The notes under the pieces are model-generated. The model had not been told where the DNA came from, searched no databases, and saw nothing but the letters and a program-made list of their open reading frames with translations. Made by a program: the position numbers and the translations under genes. From Paraburkholderia sp. CNPSo 3272 (GTDB lineage: Bacteria > Pseudomonadota > Gammaproteobacteria > Burkholderiales > Burkholderiaceae): a DNA stretch of 64,000 nt. The stretch covers positions 1 to 64,000 of the forward strand of contig NZ_JAMBPQ010000026.1 in NCBI RefSeq assembly GCF_024206495.1, written 5' to 3'. Below are positions 49,710-57,808 of this stretch, one piece after another. How positions within the stretch are numbered: the stretch's first letter is position 1; every line of letters begins with the position of its first letter.

Positions 49710-50708
49710 ATGAACAAAGAACTTTTGACCATCCGTAATCTGGCGGTGAACTTCAACGGCTTGCCCGCCGTTGACCGCGTGAATCTGTCGGTCGCGCCTG
49801 GCGAAGTGCTCGGCATCGTCGGCGAATCGGGCTCGGGCAAGAGCGTGACGATGATGGCGCTGATGGGCCTCATCGACGCGCCCGGCAAGGTGACGGCGGA
49901 TTCGATCACCTTCGACGGCCGCGATCTGCTCAACGCCACGGGCAAGGAGCGCCGCCGCATCGTGGGCAAGGACATCGCCATGGTGTTCCAGGACGCGCTC
50001 ACGAGCCTGAACCCGAGCTACACCGTCGGCTATCAGATCAAGGAAGTGCTCAAGCTGCACGAGGGCCTGCGCGGCTCGGCGCTGCATGCGCGCGCAATCG
50101 AACTGCTCGACCAGGTCGGCATTCCCGACGCGAAGAACCGCATCGACAACTTTCCGCACCAGATGTCGGGCGGCATGAACCAGCGCGTGATGATCGCGAT
50201 GGCCGTGGCCTGCAACCCGAAGCTGCTGATCGCCGACGAGCCCACCACGGCGCTCGACGTGACGATCCAGGCGCAGATCATGGAGCTGCTCGTGCGTCTG
50301 CAGAAGGATCGCGGCATGGCGCTCGTGCTGATCTCGCACGATCTGGCCGTGGTGTCCGAAGTCGCGCAACGCGTGGCCGTGATGTACGCGGGCGAGATCA
50401 TCGAGACGAACCGCGTGCCGGACATCTTTTCGCGTCCGCATCATCCGTACACGGAAGCGCTGCTCGCCGCGATTCCCGAGCACAACAAGGGGGCGATGCG
50501 GCTCGCCGCGCTGCCCGGCATGGTGCCCGGCCGCGACGACCGGCCGAGCGGCTGTCTGTTCGCGCCGCGCTGCAAGTATGTGGTGGACGACTGCATGAAG
50601 GCGCGGCCCGCGCTCGACGCGGTGACCGATGAAAGCGGCTACGCGCAAGTGCGCTGCATCAAGCCGCTGAACGCGGCGCTGACTCAATCCAGTGGAGGCG
50701 CGCGATGA
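49710..50708 (+). CDS. dppD: Dipeptide ABC transporter ATPase DppD
   Basis: One of two ATP-binding subunits. 332 residues with Walker A GESGSGKS, signature MSGGMNQRVMIAMA, Walker B LLIADEPTTALD and the oligopeptide-family C-terminal extension with a cysteine cluster (CLFAPRCKYVVDDC) of the kind known to bind an iron-sulfur cluster. The only ribosome site is GAGGA inside a hairpin arm. It overlaps dppF by 4 bp. Confidence 0.96.
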   Translation: MNKELLTIRNLAVNFNGLPAVDRVNLSVAPGEVLGIVGESGSGKSVTMMALMGLIDAPGKVTADSITFDGRDLLNATGKERRRIVGKDIAMVFQDALTSLNPSYTVGYQIKEVLKLHEGLRGSALHARAIELLDQVGIPDAKNRIDNFPHQMSGGMNQRVMIAMAVACNPKLLIADEPTTALDVTIQAQIMELLVRLQKDRGMALVLISHDLAVVSEVAQRVAVMYAGEIIETNRVPDIFSRPHHPYTEALLAAIPEHNKGAMRLAALPGMVPGRDDRPSGCLFAPRCKYVVDDCMKARPALDAVTDESGYAQVRCIKPLNAALTQSSGGAR

Positions 50709-51739
50709 ACGCAGTCCAGCAACACGCGGCTCGTCAGGACCATCAGGACGACAAGGTTCTCATCGCCGACGATCTCAAGAAGCATTACACCGTCAAGCGC
50801 GGCATGTTCGGCACGGGCACCGTGAAGGCGCTCAACGGCGTGTCGTTCTCGCTCACGCGCGGGCGCACGCTCGCCGTGGTGGGCGAGTCCGGCTGCGGCA
50901 AATCGACGCTCGCGCGCCAGCTCACGATGATCGAGCCGCCCACCGCGGGCAAGCTGACCATCGACGGCGAGGACGTTGCGCACGCAAACGCCGCGAAGAT
51001 CGCCGCGCTGCGCCGCCGCGTGCAGATGGTGTTCCAGAACCCGTTCGCCTCGCTCAATCCGCGCAAGACCGTGGAGCAGACGCTAGGCGAGCCGCTCGCC
51101 ATCAACACGCGGCTCACGGCGAACGAGCGCGCGGACCGCATCGCGCACATGATGCGCATCGTCGGCCTGCGTCCCGAGCACGCCAAGCGCTATCCGCACA
51201 TGTTCTCGGGCGGCCAGCGCCAGCGTGTCGCGATCGCGCGGGCCATGATTCTCGACCCGCAGATCGTCGTGGCCGACGAGCCGGTTTCCGCGCTAGACGT
51301 CTCGATCCAGGCGCAGATTCTCAATCTGTTCATGGACTTGCAGGAGCAGTTCCGCACGAGCTACGTGTTCATTTCGCACAACCTGGCCGTGGTCGAACAC
51401 ATTGCCGACGACGTGATGGTGATGTACCTGGGCGGCGTGGCGGAACTGGGCGACAAGGACACGGTGATCTCGCGGCCGCGCCATCCGTACACGCGCTCGC
51501 TGCTTTCGGCCACGCCCGCGATCTTCGAAGCGGACCGCCGCGTGAAGATCAAGCTCGAGGGCGAATTGCCTTCGCCGCTGAACCCGCCGTCTGGTTGCAC
51601 GTTCCATCAACGTTGTCCATACGCAGTCGAGCGGTGTCGTAAGGAAGTGCCTGTTCTTCGCGAAGTGGACGGCCGTCAGGTATCCTGCCATCGTGCAGAG
51701 GAGGTGGGGGAAGAGGATGGGCGGCCCATGCCGGCCTGA
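50705..51739 (+). CDS. dppF: Dipeptide ABC transporter ATPase DppF
   Basis: Second ATPase subunit, 344 residues: Walker A GESGCGKS, signature FSGGQRQRVAIARAM, Walker B IVVADEPVSALD, and a C-terminal Cys cluster (CTFHQRCPYAVERC). Starts in the ATGA overlap with dppD. Last gene of the importer; two hairpins follow its stop. Confidence 0.96.
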   Translation: MNAVQQHAARQDHQDDKVLIADDLKKHYTVKRGMFGTGTVKALNGVSFSLTRGRTLAVVGESGCGKSTLARQLTMIEPPTAGKLTIDGEDVAHANAAKIAALRRRVQMVFQNPFASLNPRKTVEQTLGEPLAINTRLTANERADRIAHMMRIVGLRPEHAKRYPHMFSGGQRQRVAIARAMILDPQIVVADEPVSALDVSIQAQILNLFMDLQEQFRTSYVFISHNLAVVEHIADDVMVMYLGGVAELGDKDTVISRPRHPYTRSLLSATPAIFEADRRVKIKLEGELPSPLNPPSGCTFHQRCPYAVERCRKEVPVLREVDGRQVSCHRAEEVGEEDGRPMPA

Positions 51740-51747
51740 AGCGACGG

Positions 51748-51808
51748 CGGCGCGTCGTTTTATTGCTACGCGCCGCCAGTTGATGGGCGGCCGTCGTGCC
51801 GCCTTTTT
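51748..51808 (+). terminator. Tandem hairpins and T-run after dppF
   Basis: A first inverted repeat GGCGGCGCGT / ACGCGCCGCC (about 51748-51779) is followed by GGCGGC-CGTCGT-GCCGCC and TTTTT (about 51786-51808), the form of a rho-independent terminator about 50-70 bp after the dppF stop. It overlaps the open frame of the next gene, which argues for a later start of that gene. Confidence 0.55.
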
Positions 51809-53042
51809 CACTGTTTTTCCCACCGTTTTCTCCGCCGTCCTTTCAATCATTCCGGCTGCCGCGTTTGCCCTGGTGGCCGGGCTGTGTACGGCTGTTCGTG
51901 TGACATTCGGTGTGGCTTTCGGTGTGGCATTCGCCGGGGCGTTGCGTGCGGCGTTGAAGAAAGCGTCGAGCGGTGTGGCGCGCGCGGCGCTCACGCTGGT
52001 CCTTGCGATCGGCGTGCTCGCAGGCGCCTCGGGCCAGGCGTTCGCTGGCGGCGCCGTCGCCAACACGCCCGGGGTGCACCCGGCCGTGCCCATGCCGCCC
52101 GGCTCCGCTCGCGGCGCGAACGGCGGCATCCCCGGCTTTCACGCCGCGCCCGCCGTGCCGAGCTACGCATCGGGCACGACGGCTGGCGGCCCCGTGCGCA
52201 CGCAGCCTGCGCGCATGCCGTTCTACGTCGCCACGCGCGGCAATCTCACGATCTATCTGCTCGGCACGCTCCATGTGGGCGACCCAGCCGACTACCCACC
52301 CGGCCAGCCGTTTCGGCCGCAGATTCTCGCGGCGCTCGCCGCGTCGCCGATTCTCGCGCTCGAGCTTTCCCCCGACGATCTGCTCGTTTCCCAGGACGAC
52401 GTCTCGAAATACGGGGTGTGCAGACGGCCTTGCCTGCCGGGCCTGTTGCCCGATCCGCTCTGGCAGAAACTCGAGGCGCGCATGCGTGGTAATCCCGAGG
52501 CGCTCGCCGAAATCCGCAAGATGCGGCCGTGGCTCGCCTCGCTGCTCGTGGAAACCTACGATTCGCTGAGCGCCGGCCTGCAGACCGAGTACGGCACCGA
52601 GGCGCAGTTGCAGAACGTTTTCCTGCGCTGGAAGGGCCGCCGCATCGTCGGGCTGGAGACGCTCGCCGAGCAGATGCGCGCCTTCACGAACCTGAGCCTC
52701 GCGCAGCAGCGCGAGATGCTCGCCCAGGACCTCGCGCAGACGCCGGCGCAAAACGTCTCCGACGTGCAGACGCTCCTGCACCTGTGGCGCGTGGGCGACG
52801 CCGACGCGATCGCCGCATGGGAAACGGCGCGCACCGAAAAGCTCTCGCACGATGCGCGGGTGGCGGCGTCAGTCGATAACCGCATCGTCTACGAGCGCAA
52901 CCGGCGCTTCGTTTCGCGCATGCAGCAGTACGTGGCGCCCAGCAAGCCGCTGTTCGTCGCCGTCGGCGCGCTGCACCTGGGCGGACCTAAAGGCGTGCTG
53001 CAGCTGCTGCGCCAGCGTGGCTTCAACGTCGACCCGGGTTGA
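51783..53042 (+). CDS. TraB/GumN-family protein, secreted
   Basis: GumN/TraB-domain protein of unknown role, in a family related to EreA/Tiki-type hydrolases. The mature part has the motifs FYVATRGNLTIYLLGTLHVGDPADYP (with the GTLH motif), LALELSPDD, and the C-terminal FVAVGALHLGGPKGVLQLLRQRGF. Between them are helices and a pair of cysteines (YGVCRRPCLPG). The start is uncertain. An ATG at 51783 is used here. ATG 51717 overlaps dppF. TTG 51954 would give a classic signal peptide (MKKASSGVARAALTLVLAIG) and lies beyond the hairpins. Confidence 0.75.
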   Translation: MGGRRAAFFTVFPTVFSAVLSIIPAAAFALVAGLCTAVRVTFGVAFGVAFAGALRAALKKASSGVARAALTLVLAIGVLAGASGQAFAGGAVANTPGVHPAVPMPPGSARGANGGIPGFHAAPAVPSYASGTTAGGPVRTQPARMPFYVATRGNLTIYLLGTLHVGDPADYPPGQPFRPQILAALAASPILALELSPDDLLVSQDDVSKYGVCRRPCLPGLLPDPLWQKLEARMRGNPEALAEIRKMRPWLASLLVETYDSLSAGLQTEYGTEAQLQNVFLRWKGRRIVGLETLAEQMRAFTNLSLAQQREMLAQDLAQTPAQNVSDVQTLLHLWRVGDADAIAAWETARTEKLSHDARVAASVDNRIVYERNRRFVSRMQQYVAPSKPLFVAVGALHLGGPKGVLQLLRQRGFNVDPG

Positions 53043-53094
53043 GCCGGGTTGGGTCCTTCGCGCTCGCATCTTGTGCTCGCGCGCGGCCTGAATG

Positions 53095-53120
53095 TGGAAA
53101 AGCCGGCTTTCGCCGGCTCT
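53095..53120 (-). terminator. Terminator of the DUF969-DUF979 transcript
   Basis: Stem AGCCGGC / GCCGGCT with loop TTTC; read on the minus strand it ends in TTTT. It lies about 25 bp beyond the DUF979 stop and between two convergent genes. Confidence 0.7.
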
Positions 53121-53145
53121 TCTTGCGAGCGCATGCGTACGCGGG

Positions 53146-54099
53146 TCAAAACCCGAACACATTCAACAGCACGATATTCGCCACGAGGATGCCGAGCGCC
53201 GTCGGCACCTGCACGCGTATCACCGCGTTCTTGTCGGGCAGCTCCAGCAGCGCGGCGGGCACCATGTTGAAGTTCGCGGCCATCGGCGTCATGAGCGTGC
53301 CGCAGTAGCCCGAGAACATGCCGATGGCGGCCATCATCGCCGGATTGACGTGGAACACGCCCACCAGCACCGGTACGCCTACGCCGCCCGTCATCACCGG
53401 AAACGCGGCGAAGCCGTTGCCCATGATGATCGTGAAGAGCGCCATGCCCACGCAATAGACCACGACGGCGACGAAGCGCACGTCCATGTTGATGTACGAC
53501 GTCGTCACGTGCGCCACGGCCTTGCCCACGCCCGCGTCCGAGAACACGAGGCCGAGCATGCCGAGCATCTGCGGCAGGACGGCGGCCCACGAGAGAGCGT
53601 CGACGAGTCGGCGCGTTTCCTTCATCGACTGGCCGACGCTGTCGCGCGTGATGATGCAGGCAATCGCGAGCGCGATCACGCAGCCAATGCCGAAGCCGAT
53701 CAGCGTGACGTTCTTGGGGTCGAAGAGCGGCTTGCCGCCGAATACGAGATGGCTGGCCGCGAGCGTGAGCACGACGGTGATGACGGGAATGGTGAGCGCG
53801 GGCACGAAGAGCTTGTTGCCCAGTCGTTTCGCGCTGGCGATACGCGTTTCGAGCGCGAGCACCTTGGGCTTCGCGGCCGTCACGCCGCCGACGCCGGCGA
53901 TCAGCGCCATGGCGAGCACGAGCACGCCCACGACTTCGGCGGGCAGCAAGTCGCCGACTAGAAAGATGAGCGCGTAGAGCAGCCAGAAGCCGCCCGCGGT
54001 GAAGCGGCGCGGATGCTCGCGGTCCATCACGATCATGCCGCCGACGATGAGCAGCACGATGCCGAGCAGCCAGAAGAGCCAATTGAGGGTGAGCGTCAT
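53146..54099 (-). CDS. DUF979 family membrane protein
   Basis: A 317-residue inner-membrane protein with about nine TM segments (LNWLFWLLGIVLLIVGGMIV, GVLVLAMALIAGVGGV, FVPALTIPVITVVLTLAASHLVF and others). It has the family block GNGFAAFPVMTGGVGVPVLVG and GMFSGYCGTLMTPMAANFNMVPAALLEL. It overlaps the DUF969 gene by 4 bp. In several bacteria this pair accompanies 5-oxoproline genes (pcp or pxp), so a pyroglutamate permease role is a fair inference, not shown. Confidence 0.88.
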   Translation of the reverse strand: MTLTLNWLFWLLGIVLLIVGGMIVMDREHPRRFTAGGFWLLYALIFLVGDLLPAEVVGVLVLAMALIAGVGGVTAAKPKVLALETRIASAKRLGNKLFVPALTIPVITVVLTLAASHLVFGGKPLFDPKNVTLIGFGIGCVIALAIACIITRDSVGQSMKETRRLVDALSWAAVLPQMLGMLGLVFSDAGVGKAVAHVTTSYINMDVRFVAVVVYCVGMALFTIIMGNGFAAFPVMTGGVGVPVLVGVFHVNPAMMAAIGMFSGYCGTLMTPMAANFNMVPAALLELPDKNAVIRVQVPTALGILVANIVLLNVFGF

Positions 54100-54839
54100 G
54101 CTTCGTCTCCCTGTGCGCGGTTTGCAGCCTTGGCGTCGACCCCGTTGCGCATGGCGCCCAGTTCGCGTTCGAGTTTGCGGTCGAGCAGCCAGAGCCGGAA
54201 ACCGTGAATCAGAAACGCGCAGATCGCCGTGGGTATGCCCCAGAACGCCACGTGGATCGGCTCGACCGAAACGCCCGCTTCCTTGAGCAGCGTGACCATC
54301 AGCACGATGGCGCCGAACGCGACGAAGATGTCCTCGCCAAAGAAGAGACCCACGTTGTCGGTCGCGGCCGAGTAGGCGCGCAGCTTGTAGCGCACGGCGT
54401 CGGAGAGCTTGCCGAAGCGGTTTTCGGTGGCGCCTTCGGCCATCGGCGCGATGAGCGGGCGCACCATCTGCGGATGGCCGCCGAGGCCCGTCAAGCCGAC
54501 GGCGGCGGTCAGCTCGCGCACGAGCAAATAGACGACGAGCAGACGCCCGGCGGTGGCCGCCTTGATGCTGCCGATCCAGATCTGCGCGCGCTCACGCAGG
54601 CCGTGGCGCTCGAGCAGCCCGATCACGGCGAGCGGCAACAGGATGATGAGGGGAATGTTGCGGGTCTTGATGAAGCCGGTGCCGATGGCGGCGAGAATCT
54701 TCGCGACCGGAAAGCCGCCGGCGAAACCAGTGACGACGGCCGCCGCGGCGACGATCAGCATCGGATTGAAGCGTAACAGGAAGCCGGCGATGATGACGGC
54801 CACGCCGATCAGCGGCCATAAGTTGACGGTGCTCTGCAT
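54096..54839 (-). CDS. DUF969 family membrane protein
   Basis: A 247-residue polytopic membrane protein starting MQSTVNLWPLIGVAVIIAGFLLRFNPMLIVAAAAVV. Conserved blocks are FIKTRNIPLIILLPLAVIGLLERHGLRERA, ELTAAVGLTGLGGHPQMVRPLIAPMAEGA and ATDNVGLFFGEDIFVAFGAIVLM. The ATG at 54839 has GGAG seven bases upstream; longer frames run into a tandem repeat. It lies downstream of pxpA and upstream of DUF979, all on one strand. Confidence 0.88.
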   Translation of the reverse strand: MQSTVNLWPLIGVAVIIAGFLLRFNPMLIVAAAAVVTGFAGGFPVAKILAAIGTGFIKTRNIPLIILLPLAVIGLLERHGLRERAQIWIGSIKAATAGRLLVVYLLVRELTAAVGLTGLGGHPQMVRPLIAPMAEGATENRFGKLSDAVRYKLRAYSAATDNVGLFFGEDIFVAFGAIVLMVTLLKEAGVSVEPIHVAFWGIPTAICAFLIHGFRLWLLDRKLERELGAMRNGVDAKAANRAQGDEA

Positions 54840-54919
54840 GTGGATCTCCAAACGTATTGGCTTGTCATTGATTGCCGCGGATAGCGGCGTTGACTTCACG
54901 GCTCTGATGGCCGTTCGCA

Positions 54920-54974
54920 CAACTACGAACCTGCTGGGTGCAACTACGAACCTGCTCGGTACAACTACGCCTGG
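54920..54974. repeat. 21-bp tandem repeat between DUF969 gene and pxpA
   Basis: Copies begin at 54920, 54941 and 54962: CAACTACGAACCTGCTGGGTG, then the same with three changes at the end, then a partial CAACTACGCCTGG. The period is exactly 21 bp (two helical turns). It lies about 80 bp upstream of the DUF969 start, in a 240-bp non-coding gap. Confidence 0.85.
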
Positions 54975-55032
54975 CAAGCTTGCGCTGCCGGGGGATTGCC
55001 TTGTGAAAACCTTCGGTGATACGGCTCGAGCG

Positions 55033-55054
55033 GCGCGCGGCGCATGCCGCGCGC
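55033..55054. other. Strong hairpin downstream of pxpA
   Basis: Perfect 9-bp inverted repeat GCGCGCGGC / GCCGCGCGC with loop GCAT, about 25 bp after the pxpA stop. No U-run on the minus strand, so it may be an mRNA-end or processing structure separating pxpBCA from the transporter genes rather than a full terminator. Confidence 0.5.
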
Positions 55055-55079
55055 TTTGCTGCGTTAAAACTTGCGCGCG

Positions 55080-55835
55080 TCAGGCTTCGCCGGCCCCCGC
55101 CGCGCGCACGCCGATGCCTGCGTCGTCGAGCGCCGTGCGAATGCGCCGCGCGAATGCGAGCGCATGCGGGCCGTCGCCGTGCAGGCAAATGGTCTGCGCA
55201 TTGAGCGGCACCCAGGCGCCGTTGACGGCCTGCACGCGCTGCTCGCGGATCATCGCGAGCGTGCGTGCGAGCACGGTGTCTTCGTCGTCGAGCAACGCGC
55301 CCGGCTCGCTGCGCGGCACGAGCGAGCCGTCCGCGCGATAGCCGCGGTCGGCGAACACTTCCTCGATCGCGACGAGCCCTGCCTCGCGCGCCGCCGTCAC
55401 GAGGCCGCTGCCCGCGAGCGCGAACACCGTCACGGACGGATCGAAGTCGTGCACCGCGGAGACGATGGCCTCGGCGATCTGCGGGTCACGCGCGGCCTGG
55501 TTGTAGAGCGCGCCGTGCGGCTTCACGTGGGCGATGCGGCCGCCTTCGGCCTGGGCGATGGCGGAGAGCGCGCCGAGCTGATACAGCACGCCCGCGTAGA
55601 TTTCCTCGGGCGGCAGGTTCATCTCCTTGCGGCCGAAGTTCTCGGGGTCGTTGAAGCTCGGATGCGCGCCGATCGACACGCCTTTCTCCACGGCCCAGCG
55701 CACGCATTCGCGCATGGCGTTGGCGCCGCCCGCGTGCCAGCCGCACGCGATGTTGGCGGAGCTCACGAGGTCGAGCAGCGCCTCGTCGGAGCCGCAGCCT
55801 TCGCCGAGATCGGCGTTCAGATCGATGGTGGTCAT
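55080..55835 (-). CDS. pxpA: 5-oxoprolinase subunit PxpA (LamB/YcsF family)
   Basis: Subunit A of the ATP-dependent bacterial 5-oxoprolinase, which opens pyroglutamate to glutamate. 251 residues, standard length. The N-terminus MTTIDLNADLGEGCGSDEALLDLVSSANIACGWHAGG and blocks GAHPSFNDPENFGRKEM, HVKPHGALYNQAARD and FADRGYRADGSLVPR are conserved YcsF motifs. It follows pxpC by 44 bp. Confidence 0.95.
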   Translation of the reverse strand: MTTIDLNADLGEGCGSDEALLDLVSSANIACGWHAGGANAMRECVRWAVEKGVSIGAHPSFNDPENFGRKEMNLPPEEIYAGVLYQLGALSAIAQAEGGRIAHVKPHGALYNQAARDPQIAEAIVSAVHDFDPSVTVFALAGSGLVTAAREAGLVAIEEVFADRGYRADGSLVPRSEPGALLDDEDTVLARTLAMIREQRVQAVNGAWVPLNAQTICLHGDGPHALAFARRIRTALDDAGIGVRAAGAGEA

Positions 55836-55879
55836 GATGTGTTCCTCTTGCTGCTCGTCTTACCGATGGTGCTTGAAAA

Positions 55880-56947
55880 TCACGCGCTCGCGGCCGCGTT
55901 CGCGCGGCGGCTCGCAAGGCGTTCGTCGTGCATGGCGATCGCGGTGTCGATCTGCCGCAAATACGCTCGTTCCTCTTCCAGCGCCACACGCGCGGCGGCC
56001 GGCGTCGCTTCCACGAAACGCACGCCCCCCGTGAGCCGCACCTGGGCGAGCTTCCACCAGTCGGCGCGAATCACGGAGCCAATCTTCGGGTAGCCGCCCG
56101 TGGTCTGCGCGTCGGCCATCAGCACGATGGGCTGGCCGCTCGGCGGCACCTGGATCGTGCCCGGCAGCACCGCGTGCGAGAGCAGATCCGCGCCGTTCTC
56201 GCGCGCGAGCGGCGTTCCCGTGAGCCGAAAGCCCATGCGGTTGCTGTTGGGCGTGATCTGCCATTCATCGGACCAGAGCGCGCGCTGCGCCTCGGGTGTG
56301 AAGCTGTCGTACTCGGGGCCGCGCAGCACGCGCACGGGCACGGCCCAGGCCATGCCGTCCGGATGGCGTCCGCGCCGGTGATGCGGCTCGTCCGCGAGCG
56401 CGAAGTTGCACCACACGGGCGCCTTCACGCCGAAGGCCGGCGCGCCGGGGTCGAGCGCGGCGCGCTCGCGGCCAGGCGCGAACGAGGCGCCCGTGGCGAG
56501 GCGGTCGCCGTCCTTGAGCGCGCGGCCCGCGAGGCCGCCGAAGCCCGCCGCGAGGTCGGTGCTGCGCGAGCCGAGCATGGGCAGCACGTCGACGCCGCCG
56601 GCCACGCAGACATAGGCGCGCATGCCGCGCTTCGCGCCGTTCAGCACGAGTTCCTCGCCGGCGGCCACGGGCAGGCTCCACCACGACCAGACCGGGCGGG
56701 CGCCGAGCGTCGCGCCGAAGTCGGTGCCGGTGATGGCGATGCGTGTGGCGCGCGCGAAACGCAGGGCGACAGGGCCGAAGGTGATTTCCACGCCGGCGGC
56801 GTCGGCCCGGTTGCCGACGAGGCGGTTGCCCACTTCGAGCGCGAGCGTATCGAGCGCGCCGCCGGTGGCGACGCCCAGATGCCGGTAGCCGGGGCGGCCG
56901 AGATCCTGGACCGTGGTGAGCAGGCCCGCGCGCAGTACTTCGATCAT
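55880..56947 (-). CDS. pxpC: 5-oxoprolinase subunit PxpC
   Basis: Subunit C, of the biotin-dependent carboxyltransferase-like (AHS2/KipA) family, 355 residues. It begins IEVLRAGLLTTVQDLGRPGYRHLGVATGGALD and contains YVCVAGGVDVLPMLGSRSTD and QITPNSNRMGFRLTGTPL, all family hallmarks. It overlaps pxpB by 4 bp and would act in complex with it. Confidence 0.94.
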   Translation of the reverse strand: MIEVLRAGLLTTVQDLGRPGYRHLGVATGGALDTLALEVGNRLVGNRADAAGVEITFGPVALRFARATRIAITGTDFGATLGARPVWSWWSLPVAAGEELVLNGAKRGMRAYVCVAGGVDVLPMLGSRSTDLAAGFGGLAGRALKDGDRLATGASFAPGRERAALDPGAPAFGVKAPVWCNFALADEPHHRRGRHPDGMAWAVPVRVLRGPEYDSFTPEAQRALWSDEWQITPNSNRMGFRLTGTPLARENGADLLSHAVLPGTIQVPPSGQPIVLMADAQTTGGYPKIGSVIRADWWKLAQVRLTGGVRFVEATPAAARVALEEERAYLRQIDTAIAMHDERLASRRANAAASA

Positions 56948-57603
56948 GCGTGGAGCTCCGCGATGGTGAAACGCACGCGGTCGCCTGGCATGAGCAGCGA
57001 AGGCGGATTGCGCGAAGGGTCGAACAGCTTCGCGGCGGTGCGGCCGATCAGTTGCCAGCCGCCTGGCGAGGCGGCCGGATAAATGCCCGTCTGCTCTCCG
57101 CCAATGCCCACCGATCCGGCCGGGACGGCCAGGCGCGGCTCGCGGCGGCGCGGCGTGTGCAGCGCGGGTTCGAGGCCGCCGAGATAGGCGAAGCCGGGCT
57201 GAAAGCCGAGGAAGAACACCGTATAGACGCCCGCCGCATGGCGCGCGGCGACGTCGGCGGCCGCAAGCGCGCAGTGCTGCGCGACCGCTTCGAGATCGGG
57301 GCCGTCTTCACCGCCGTAGACCACCGGGACCTCGACTTCGCGGCCTGCCGCGCTCGCGTCCTCGGCCTCGCTCCAGGCATCGCGCAGGGCGAGCGCGAGC
57401 GCCGCGGCGTCGGCCGAGAGCGGATCGAAGGTGATCGTCAGGTTGTTCATGCCGGGCACCACTTCGCGCACCGGCGCCCAGCCGCGCGCGAGCGCGGCCA
57501 CCGCCCAGACGCGGCGCTGGACCTCGAGCGTGGCGGGCGGCGGCGCTTCGCAGACGAGCGCTTCGTCACCGAGAGGAAAAATGCGAGGGTAAGAATTCGG
57601 CAT
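56944..57603 (-). CDS. pxpB: 5-oxoprolinase subunit PxpB
   Basis: Subunit B, of the AHS1/KipI family, 219 residues from the ATG at 57603 (MPNSYPRIFPLGDEALVCEA). Conserved blocks are VYTVFFLGFQPGFAYLGGLEPALHTPRR and GSVGIGGEQTGIYPAASPGGWQLIGRT. The ribosome site before this ATG is weak; the frame stays open further up but lacks conserved sequence. First gene of pxpB-pxpC-pxpA, divergent from a regulator. Confidence 0.94.
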   Translation of the reverse strand: MPNSYPRIFPLGDEALVCEAPPPATLEVQRRVWAVAALARGWAPVREVVPGMNNLTITFDPLSADAAALALALRDAWSEAEDASAAGREVEVPVVYGGEDGPDLEAVAQHCALAAADVAARHAAGVYTVFFLGFQPGFAYLGGLEPALHTPRRREPRLAVPAGSVGIGGEQTGIYPAASPGGWQLIGRTAAKLFDPSRNPPSLLMPGDRVRFTIAELHA

Positions 57604-57683
57604 GTTGGATCGATCAGGGGACGGTTCGACCGGTCGAGAATTGGGCGCATCGGGACGGCCGGTGCCGTTCCTTCCTAGCGTAC

Positions 57684-57713
57684 ATTGTCGATAAATTATC
57701 CACAAATTATCAA
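57684..57713 (-). promoter_or_regulatory. Probable pxpBCA promoter
   Basis: On the minus strand TTGATA (57713-57708), 18 bp, GACAAT (57689-57684): a good sigma-70 match, about 75 bases before pxpB. The spacer contains the AAATTATC direct repeats. Confidence 0.6.
57693..57711. promoter_or_regulatory. Paired AAATTATC repeats, operator candidate
   Basis: AAATTATC occurs at 57693-57700 and 57704-57711, 11 bp apart (one helical turn), inside an AT-rich island in otherwise GC-rich DNA. It overlaps the predicted pxp promoter. The divergent winged-helix regulator is the obvious candidate to bind it. Confidence 0.5.
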
Positions 57714-57808
57714 TAAGCGTTTTCGCCAGGCGCACGGCAAACGCGCTGCATTTACACTCACGCCACGCCGCTTTGCCTTTTCGAACACCGACTACCGGGT
57801 TATCTGCC

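Noticed and set aside
51786..51808. Reading the hairpin purely as coding sequence of the GumN-family protein
   Set aside because: Kept as a probable terminator because of its T-run and position after dppF, but the alternative cannot be excluded by sequence alone.
54920..54974. Tandem repeat considered as a CRISPR array
   Set aside because: The units are directly adjacent, with no spacers, only two and a half copies, and no cas genes nearby.
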